Assembly: GCA_030621455.1 (NCBI GenBank)
Contig: JAUXHQ010000003.1
Span: 1 to 20,868 of the forward strand
Direction: 5' to 3'
From: Deltaproteobacteria bacterium
GTDB lineage: Bacteria > Desulfobacterota > UBA8473
Length of the DNA: 20,868 nt
Positions 14,845 to 20,868 of this stretch are shown one piece after another (the first letter of the stretch is position 1; each line of letters begins with the position of its first letter). A program made the translations under genes and the position numbers. The notes under the pieces are model-generated. The model worked only from the letters and a program-made list of their open reading frames with translations. It was not told where the DNA came from and searched no databases.

Positions 14845-16131
14845 CTAACTTAGACGATGGTATATGTCCTCCAGTATTACCTCGTCCGATGGGTAGTCAG
14901 TCTCCAGAACCTTCCTCAGTTTAAGGGGGAGGCCATCCATCCTGTAAGCTATCCCTTCCGCTTCCACCCCCGTGATTGCCGTCGGGAAGACCACCTGGCA
15001 CTTGTTGGTTGTTCTCGTCCAGAACGGATCAATGAGAATTATCGGTATCTTCTTCAGCTGGTCAGAATGTTCCGAGGGCATAGACCAAAATGGGTCCTCT
15101 CCAACCACCAACGCTGCATCGATCTCATGGAGGTTTTCCAGTAACGTGGGCATACCGTGGTCAGCCGGATGGTCACAGGAAAAATCCGCGGGCACAGGAC
15201 TTCCCAATTCCCTAAGGAGAAGTTGCATTGCTCCGTTTGTGTTGAAATCGTCGTACAGAGGAACGATTACGAACCTTGTCTTCTGGTTCAACTCCTTGAC
15301 GAGGGTCATAAGAGTCTCGACATTCCTGACGGCATTGCCGTTACGTGACAACCCCAACCCAAAAAAGATCGCGCCATAGGCCGCCCTGGCCATATACTGA
15401 ACCATATCTTGTATAGCGGCAATATCCCCTTCGTAGTCTTCAACCTTTTCGTTCTTCAACAGTTTTATCATTGTTTCCATTGCGAGAAAATCAGTGCCCG
15501 GCTCTACCATCAGATATCTGCGAGACATCCTGACCAATTCATTTTCCGCAACATCCACAGTGAATACAACCCTGTCCAGATTTCCCCTTTCCTTACATCT
15601 CCCCCTTGGGTAGAGGGAATACCGGGCTAAGTGTTTTGGGGTAGAGTGTACCGGGTTGCACCCCCAATAGACGATAACGTCGGCGCTATTCCTTACCTCG
15701 TCTAAGGGCGCAATGTAAAAGCCTGAATTCTTCATCGCGGAATAGTACGGACTCAGGAGGACTGCCTTCCTCGGTTCAAACCATCCCTTTAACACTCTAG
15801 CGATATCTAGTGCGACATTTTGAGCGTAATATCCCGAGTTTGTAAGTCCGTATACTAACGGCTTCCTTGAGCACTTCAAGATATCCACAGCCCTGGAAAC
15901 GGCCGTTTCATAATCGGTCTCCACCAGGTTGTTTTCCCTGACCATCGGTCTTTCTACCCGCCCCCTTTTTACAGTAGAGGTAAACTTCTTGGTGAAAAAA
16001 AACTTGTTAATGCCCCATTGACAGACATTTCTTATGGACTTTACCTTATTGTCGGCAACTACTACGTCGATGTCATCACACAGACAACCACAGGAAGGGC
16101 ATATCACCGATTCATACAATGTCTCCGCCAA
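14845..16131 (-). CDS. Formylmethanofuran dehydrogenase subunit B-like protein with degenerate active site
   Basis: A 428-residue molybdopterin-oxidoreductase-like protein matching FwdB/FmdB in length and layout. The N-terminal [4Fe-4S] ligands are intact (C11, C14, C18 in CPSCGCLCDD, and C37). The core has VYWGCNPVHSTPKHLARYS (154-172) and LVVGEDPFWSMPSEH (341-355), as in FwdB. The catalytic segment, normally V-C/U-H-G-P with the Cys or Sec metal ligand and its His, reads V-L-L-S-P (124-128). The protein should therefore not work as an ordinary CO2-reducing or formate-oxidising centre. Methylotroph FhcB is likewise regarded as catalytically silent. The start is TTG 16131 with GGAGGT five bases upstream. 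It follows the iron-sulfur protein gene by 37 bases and may pass electrons or act as a scaffold for FwdA. Confidence 0.87.
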   Translation of the reverse strand: MAETLYESVICPSCGCLCDDIDVVVADNKVKSIRNVCQWGINKFFFTKKFTSTVKRGRVERPMVRENNLVETDYETAVSRAVDILKCSRKPLVYGLTNSGYYAQNVALDIARVLKGWFEPRKAVLLSPYYSAMKNSGFYIAPLDEVRNSADVIVYWGCNPVHSTPKHLARYSLYPRGRCKERGNLDRVVFTVDVAENELVRMSRRYLMVEPGTDFLAMETMIKLLKNEKVEDYEGDIAAIQDMVQYMARAAYGAIFFGLGLSRNGNAVRNVETLMTLVKELNQKTRFVIVPLYDDFNTNGAMQLLLRELGSPVPADFSCDHPADHGMPTLLENLHEIDAALVVGEDPFWSMPSEHSDQLKKIPIILIDPFWTRTTNKCQVVFPTAITGVEAEGIAYRMDGLPLKLRKVLETDYPSDEVILEDIYHRLS

Positions 16132-16142
16132 ACTTCACCTCC
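16132..16142 (-). promoter_or_regulatory. Ribosome-binding site for TTG start of fwdB-like gene
   Basis: GGAGGT (16142-16137) lies five bases before TTG 16131. The next ATG choices in frame would remove the first [4Fe-4S] cysteines, so the TTG start is strongly supported. Confidence 0.8.
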
Positions 16143-16168
16143 ATCTTTCATAAGGGCGTAGGTTCAAG

Positions 16169-16636
16169 TCAGACAAGGCTGATAGCCTTGGTGGGACACA
16201 ACTCTACACATGCTCTGCATATATAGTCGGATGGGTCCGCCCGCCGGCAAGACTGAGGGTCCACCAGTTTGATCCTTCCGTTATCTATCCTCAATACCAC
16301 ATCGTCTGTAAAGCGAGGGCCTCTTCCGGATTCCACCTCTTGACTCTTCTCCAGGTTTATCTCACATACTACAACACATATGCCGCATCCATTACACTTT
16401 TCCGGCTCAATCAAGAGCCCTGTTACCTCCTTCTCGAAATCCAGACCAGGGCCTAAAAGCTCGTTCAGTTTGGCAAGAGACTCTGAATACCCTGGTTCCA
16501 AGAGAATGGGGCAGTCTTCCGGTCTGACATCTCTGGAGATCAGGTGATTGGCAAAACCCAAACATGAAAAACCGCACTTCTTGCAGTCGGTTTTCGGGAG
16601 ATACTTTTGCAACTGATACATTGACAACTTTGCCAT
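16169..16636 (-). CDS. Multi-cluster iron-sulfur protein (CODH/ACS-type Fe-S domain plus ferredoxin domains)
   Basis: A 155-residue electron-transfer protein. The first part has the Fe-S domain seen in corrinoid iron-sulfur proteins and CO dehydrogenase/acetyl-CoA synthase subunits (C18, C21, C25, C42 in DCKKCGFSCLGFAN and CPIL). A ferredoxin-like cluster follows (C81, C84, C87, C91). The last set is unusual: C130 lies nine residues before C140, then C143 and C147, where a standard ferredoxin has two residues. Three [4Fe-4S] clusters are predicted. Its place between hdrA and fwdB matches the role of FwdF/FwdG-type polyferredoxins that wire Hdr to Fwd in methanogens. It probably carries electrons between the flavin HdrA pair and the FwdB-like subunit. 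Confidence 0.83.
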   Translation of the reverse strand: MAKLSMYQLQKYLPKTDCKKCGFSCLGFANHLISRDVRPEDCPILLEPGYSESLAKLNELLGPGLDFEKEVTGLLIEPEKCNGCGICVVVCEINLEKSQEVESGRGPRFTDDVVLRIDNGRIKLVDPQSCRRADPSDYICRACVELCPTKAISLV

Positions 16637-16714
16637 AGAACCATCCTATGTCTTACCACACCACATCATGTCTGTAACTCCGGAATGCGGGAACGAAATA
16701 AGGTTACACTCAAT

Positions 16715-18346
16715 TCACTTTGAAAAGAGCGTACACACCTTTGCCGCCGCCCCGCTGGCTTGAGACACCGTTTCAGGTATATCTTTCGGCCCCTGGCATG
16801 TCCCGGCTAAATAAATTCCTTTCCTCAATGTCTCCAGGGGTCTCGATGCCGGATGGAGCGAACGGATAAAACCGTGCCTGTCAGTTTCTAGATCGAGTAT
16901 CTCAGCAAGCCGGGTAGTCTCTTCAGAAGGCTCAAGTGCCACCGCCAGGACCACCATATCAAACGCAACCTCACTTACCTTTCCGGTCTTAGTATCTTCA
17001 AACAAAACGATGGGATCTCCGGTGTCGGTATTCTCCGTTATCTCACCGGGTAGGCCTTTGATGAATTTCATCCCTTCTTTTTCCGACCGAACGTAGAGTT
17101 CCTCGAACCCCTTCCCAAAGGCACGAAGATCGTTGTAAAAGATCCATACCTCTGCATCAGGCTCATGTTCCATAACCAATCTACCCTCCTTTATACTGGC
17201 CAAACAGCAATAAACGGAACAGTACTCATGGAAATGGACATCTCTGGAGCCGACACATTGGATGAAGGCCACCTTCTTTATATGTTTACCATCCGGTCTT
17301 ATAAGTTCTCCACTGGTTGGACCGGACGCACATATTATTCGCTCAAACTCGATATTGGTAAACACATTCCTTATCCTACCGTATCCATACTGTCCCTTCC
17401 TGGAGGCATCGAAGGTCTTTGTACCAGTCGATACAATGATGGCTCCGACCTTCAAGGTCAGCGTCTTTGGCTCTTCGGAAAGGTTTATGGCATCCAATTC
17501 ACAGACCTTCGTGCATAGTCCGCACTCAATACATTTTTCCTTATCTATAGTATATCTCAAGGGCACCGACTGGGCGAACATAACATAGATGCACTTTCTG
17601 GGCTTCAGGTTAAGATCCCATTCGTTAGGTAATATCACGGGGCAAACCTCGACGCAGGCGCTACAGCCGTTGCATTTTTTCATATCCACATATCTCGGTC
17701 TAACCTCGATCTCTGCGTTGAAATTTCCCGCGTCGCCAGTTATGTTCGTTATCCTGGCATTTGTTATTAGCTCAATGTTAAGATCCTTCGAAACGTCTAC
17801 GAGCTTAGGCCCAAGGATACATATTGAGCAGTCCATGGTTGGAAAGGTCTTGTCAAGTTGGGCCATGATGCCGCCTATAGACAGAGTACTCTCCACCACA
17901 TAGACCTTATAACCCGCTTGAGCTATGTCCAGGGCAGCCTGGACCCCTCCCACACCCCCGCCTACTATGAGGACCTCTTTTATCATCCTTTCTTCTTTGG
18001 GAAACTGTCCCCCGTCCTCCTTCAGCCTTTCTTTCAGTATATCGAGGAGGCCTTCTTTATCCGTCACCTTGTTTATATCAATATACCCTATGCCGATTTT
18101 CTTCAGTTGGGGCAACTTGTTGAAGGTATTACGGTGGACATCCTCGGCACATGCCATGATCAATACGCGATCGAGTTCATCCTCCTCGACACGATCACAT
18201 AGAAACTTTAACCCCTTCTGCGAACAGAGGTACTTCTGCGAATAGAGGACACTGTTGGGCAAATCCATAACTTGAGCATCTTTTTCCAAATCAAAAGCAA
18301 AGCCGGAAGACGGACATGCACATAGAAAGATGCCGGTCTTGTTCAT
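16715..18346 (-). CDS. hdrA: HdrA-like flavoprotein, short form
   Basis: A 543-residue heterodisulfide reductase subunit A homologue. It carries the FAD-binding GGGVGG motif (129-134), the HdrA signature TFPTMDCSICILGPKLVDV (168-186, with C173 and C176), two ferredoxin-type clusters (C225/C228/C231/C235 and C272/C275/C278/C282), and a later VGSR...YC..YCC set (C364, C376, C380, C381). Archaeal HdrA is the electron-bifurcating flavoprotein of Hdr complexes. This copy has a shortened N-terminal domain and stops after the flavin fold, lacking the C-terminal ferredoxin and MvhD domains of its neighbour. GAGGGG lies six bases before the ATG, within the end of the preceding hdrA-mvhD gene. The two genes are probably translated together and may form a heterodimer. 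Confidence 0.9.
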   Translation of the reverse strand: MNKTGIFLCACPSSGFAFDLEKDAQVMDLPNSVLYSQKYLCSQKGLKFLCDRVEEDELDRVLIMACAEDVHRNTFNKLPQLKKIGIGYIDINKVTDKEGLLDILKERLKEDGGQFPKEERMIKEVLIVGGGVGGVQAALDIAQAGYKVYVVESTLSIGGIMAQLDKTFPTMDCSICILGPKLVDVSKDLNIELITNARITNITGDAGNFNAEIEVRPRYVDMKKCNGCSACVEVCPVILPNEWDLNLKPRKCIYVMFAQSVPLRYTIDKEKCIECGLCTKVCELDAINLSEEPKTLTLKVGAIIVSTGTKTFDASRKGQYGYGRIRNVFTNIEFERIICASGPTSGELIRPDGKHIKKVAFIQCVGSRDVHFHEYCSVYCCLASIKEGRLVMEHEPDAEVWIFYNDLRAFGKGFEELYVRSEKEGMKFIKGLPGEITENTDTGDPIVLFEDTKTGKVSEVAFDMVVLAVALEPSEETTRLAEILDLETDRHGFIRSLHPASRPLETLRKGIYLAGTCQGPKDIPETVSQASGAAAKVCTLFSK

Positions 18347-18349
18347 GAT

Positions 18350-20689
18350 CTACCCCTCTAAATCCTTCAAAACGTTTGCCATCTCCTTGGTAACTCTTTG
18401 AAATACTATGCCTTCTGCGGCGGATACCCACTCCAATCTGAGCCGCCTGGGGTCTATGCCCTTCTTGGGCAGGGTCTTCATCAACGAATTAACCCTTTCT
18501 TCGCACCTGTAGTTCCCGGACACGTAATGACAATCTCCCGGAGGGTGACACCCTGAGACGAGTATCATGCCTGCTCCCTTATCAAAGGCATAGCGTATAA
18601 TGTCCTTACTCAACCTGCCTGAACACATGGTCCTGATTATCCGAACATTGGGGGGATACTGTAGCCTGGACACACCCGCAAAATCCGCACCCGCATACGA
18701 ACACCAATTACAGCAGAAGGCTATTATCTTTTCCCCCGGGTTCTCTTCAAGGGCAGCATCTATTTGTGAACATATCTGTTCTGTGGTGAAACCCAGTGCT
18801 TCTATCGCTCCTGTGGGACATGCCCCGGCACATACACCGCATCCCTTACACGCGGCCTCAATAACTCTCGCCTTCTTCTCCCCCTCGACATCCACTTCCT
18901 CTATGGCCAGGAAGGGGCATTCTTTTATGCAAATCCCGCATCCCACACACTTGTCTATGTCCACCTTCGATATGATTCCATCGAGCCTCAGTTTGTCCTT
19001 GGAGAAGAGTCCGCATACCTTGGCAGCAACTCCACTGGCCTGTGCTACAGATTCAGCTATATCCTTCGGACCCAGACAGGCACCGGCCAAATAGATTCCG
19101 TCAATAACAGTGTCTATGGGCCTAAGCTTCGGATGGGCCTCCATAAAGAAACCATCGGGACCTGTGGGAACCTTCACTATCTCCTTGAGAAGATCCGTGT
19201 CTCTGCCGGGTTCCATTCCCACAGCCAGCACCACCATTTCCGTATCCCTGGATCTCATACGGTTGAGGGCGTCACTGTGTGCCTTTATCAAAAGGTTATT
19301 GTCTTCCGTTTCGGTCACCTCAGTAACGTCCCCCCTGACGAAGAGCACCCCGGCCTCTCTGACGGATCTGTACATCTCCTCGAACTCTCTCCTCGGTATC
19401 CTTATGTCCTTATGATAGACGCTTATATCCGTTTCCGGGGATAGAGATTTCAACAATTTTGCCTGTTTTATGGTTGACATGCAGCAGATTTTTGAACAGT
19501 ACTCGTTCCCCTCTTCTTCCCTTGAACCGATGCATTGTATGAAAGTTATTTTCCGGGGCTCTCTCCCGTCAGAAGGTCTCAATGGGTGTCCCCCTGTTGG
19601 CCCATCGGTATCCAGCATCCTCTCCAACTGGAGTGAGGTAATCACATTCTTGAATTCACTGTAAGCATACCCTGGCTTATTTTGGGGATCAAAGGAGTCG
19701 AATCCCGTGGCCACGATAATACTGCCGACCTCCACCTCCAATTCTTCTTCTTTTCCCTCAAGATCTACCGCATCCACAGGACAGCATTCCACACAAAGTC
19801 CGCACCTTGTGCAGTGATCCATATCCACAACATACGTGGAAGGCGTGGCCTCTTCAAAGGGAAGATAGATCGCCTTTCTCGAACCGATACCTGTGTTGAA
19901 TTCATCCGTGACTTCTACAGGGCACACCGTGGTGCATTCACCGCACAGGATACAATCTTCTTTGACATATCGGGGGTGCCTTACGATTCTCACCTTGAAA
20001 TTGCCGATAAATCCCTCTACGGACTTCACCTCTGAATTCGTAAAAACTTGGATCTTCGGGTGGATTACCGCCTCTGTCATCCTGGGGATAAGTATGCATT
20101 TTGGCGGTGTAGAATCAGAGGAGATCCCCGAGAGCTGAGCCACCTTGCCTCCGAGAGTAGGCGCTTTTTCTACGAGATAGACTTGATGACCAGCGTTGGC
20201 TATGTCAGAGGCTGCCTGAAGACCGCTAATGCCACCACCGATGACCAAGGCTCTTTTTGTGGTGGGAACTTCCCTGTCGGACAGTGGCTGAAGAAGCCTT
20301 GCCTTTGCTACCCCCATCTTGACGAGATCCATAGCCTTAGTCGTAGCCATATCAGGCTCGTGCATATGGACCCAGGAGCAGTGTTCCCTTATATTAACCA
20401 TCTCCATAAGATAAGGGTTCAGGCCGGCCTCTGCAACAGCCCGCATAAAAGTAGGCTCATGGAGTTTAGGAGAACAGGATGCCACTACAACCCGATTTAA
20501 ATTATGTTCCTCTATGTCTTCTTTAATCTGAGTCTGACCTGTTTCAGCACAACAATAAGTATTCTCCCTGGCTATAACCACATTGTCGAGGGAAGACGCA
20601 AAATTAACTACCGCAGAGGGATCGATTACCGCCGCGATATTCTTACCGCAATGGCACACATATACCCCGATCCGTATCTCTTCACTCAC
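18350..20689 (-). CDS. hdrA: HdrA-MvhD fusion flavoprotein
   Basis: A 779-residue fusion. The HdrA part (about 1-563) has an N-terminal Cys-containing domain, the FAD motif VIGGGISG (149-156), two ferredoxin clusters (C246-C256 and C293-C303), and the C386/C398/C402/C403 set. Two more [4Fe-4S] clusters follow (C581-C591 and C614-C624). The C-terminal part (about 650-779) is an MvhD/FlpD [2Fe-2S] domain with FCCNWCSYAGAD, TMCSGR and SGCHPPGDCHY. MvhD links HdrA to hydrogenase or formate dehydrogenase in methanogens. The HdrA signature segment reads STPPKCIL (193-200), so only one of the two usual cysteines (C198) is left. The start is GTG 20689 with GGGGTGA upstream. No hydrogenase, HdrB or HdrC gene is seen. 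It leads the operon. Confidence 0.92.
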   Translation of the reverse strand: MSEEIRIGVYVCHCGKNIAAVIDPSAVVNFASSLDNVVIARENTYCCAETGQTQIKEDIEEHNLNRVVVASCSPKLHEPTFMRAVAEAGLNPYLMEMVNIREHCSWVHMHEPDMATTKAMDLVKMGVAKARLLQPLSDREVPTTKRALVIGGGISGLQAASDIANAGHQVYLVEKAPTLGGKVAQLSGISSDSTPPKCILIPRMTEAVIHPKIQVFTNSEVKSVEGFIGNFKVRIVRHPRYVKEDCILCGECTTVCPVEVTDEFNTGIGSRKAIYLPFEEATPSTYVVDMDHCTRCGLCVECCPVDAVDLEGKEEELEVEVGSIIVATGFDSFDPQNKPGYAYSEFKNVITSLQLERMLDTDGPTGGHPLRPSDGREPRKITFIQCIGSREEEGNEYCSKICCMSTIKQAKLLKSLSPETDISVYHKDIRIPRREFEEMYRSVREAGVLFVRGDVTEVTETEDNNLLIKAHSDALNRMRSRDTEMVVLAVGMEPGRDTDLLKEIVKVPTGPDGFFMEAHPKLRPIDTVIDGIYLAGACLGPKDIAESVAQASGVAAKVCGLFSKDKLRLDGIISKVDIDKCVGCGICIKECPFLAIEEVDVEGEKKARVIEAACKGCGVCAGACPTGAIEALGFTTEQICSQIDAALEENPGEKIIAFCCNWCSYAGADFAGVSRLQYPPNVRIIRTMCSGRLSKDIIRYAFDKGAGMILVSGCHPPGDCHYVSGNYRCEERVNSLMKTLPKKGIDPRRLRLEWVSAAEGIVFQRVTKEMANVLKDLEG

Positions 20690-20716
20690 GGAATCACCCC
20701 ATTAGATTAAGTTAGT

Positions 20717-20853
20717 TTCCATCCAGAAATGGCACTTTTTCGCAATCTCTGCGTCAGTCTGCGGGATTGTTTGTGCGGCGTAACCTTGTATGCCTCAGCG
20801 CAATCTCTTGTCTTCCTTGACTTTGCAAAAAAATGCTCATTTCTGAATTGGAA
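20717..20853. repeat. MITE-like element with imperfect terminal inverted repeats
   Basis: The two ends of this 137-bp stretch are inverted copies of each other. On the plus strand it begins TTCCATCCAGAAATGGCAC and runs on to CGCAATCTC (about 20749). The reverse complement of the other end begins TTCCAATTCAGAAATGAGCA and runs on to GCAAAGTC. They match over about 33 bases with a few gaps and substitutions. A direct repeat CGCAATCTCT (20741-20750 and 20799-20808) lies inside. There is no reading frame of note. It ends 27 bases upstream of the hdrA-mvhD start codon, so it overlaps any promoter of that operon. It resembles a non-autonomous transposable element or dispersed intergenic repeat. Confidence 0.6.
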
Positions 20854-20868
20854 GCTTGCTAGTGCCCC

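Noticed and set aside
16715..20689. Selenocysteine (in-frame TGA) in HdrA, MvhD or FwdB
   Set aside because: The expected positions carry Cys or, in FwdB, Leu, and no frame is broken by TGA at those sites.
1..20868. CRISPR arrays, insertion sequences with transposases, prophage structural genes
   Set aside because: No regularly spaced repeats, transposase motifs or phage gene order were seen. The 47-residue NHL periodicity at about 2150-2950 is coding, not a CRISPR.

Overview
The whole window reads from the minus strand. It looks like the chromosome of a strictly anaerobic Gram-negative bacterium, most plausibly a deltaproteobacterium (Desulfobacterota) or a relative. The reasons are HdrA and HdrA-MvhD flavin/iron-sulfur proteins, bacterial homologues of formylmethanofuran dehydrogenase subunits, and many outer-membrane-type lipoproteins (CsgG, GNA1162/DUF799, LPP20 and PEGA families). 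No marker gene fixes the taxonomy, so this is an inference.

Right half, in transcription order: a 137-bp repeat with imperfect terminal inverted repeats (20717-20853); an HdrA fused to MvhD (20689-18350); a second, shorter HdrA (18346-16715); a multi-cluster iron-sulfur protein (16636-16169); an FwdB/FmdB-like subunit (16131-14845); a small ASCH-like protein (14820-14527); an unrecognised Cys-cluster protein with a recombinase-like helix-turn-helix end (14521-13793); an FwdA-like amidohydrolase (13721-12321); and the GTPase HflX (about 12294-11032). HdrA-MvhD, HdrA, the iron-sulfur protein and FwdB form a plausible electron-transfer chain ending on an Fwd-like core. The FwdB homologue has lost the catalytic Cys/Sec-His pair, and no HdrB, HdrC, FwdC, FwdD, Ftr or hydrogenase subunit is in the window. 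The substrate is therefore unknown. This is the best candidate here for an undescribed system.

A likely promoter (TTGACA, 17 bp, TAGAGT) and a hairpin with a T-run sit between hflX and the left half. The left half is a roughly 10.6-kb envelope operon: an LPP20-family protein, a TPR/SLH lipoprotein, an FlgT-like protein, two tandem GNA1162 lipoproteins, a CsgG lipoprotein, a PEGA lipoprotein, a FecR-domain protein, a CDP-alcohol phosphatidyltransferase with an altered active-site motif, and a large NHL/CsgG/fibronectin-III chimera. The set suggests an outer-membrane or cell-surface assembly related to CsgG-type export, but the cargo is not evident.

At the left edge is a tRNA-Val(GAC) gene with its own clear promoter. 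It is cut by the window only at the discriminator base. Several starts were moved from the longest reading frame to a well-placed ribosome-binding site. hflX has no conventional start codon that covers its conserved N-terminus.
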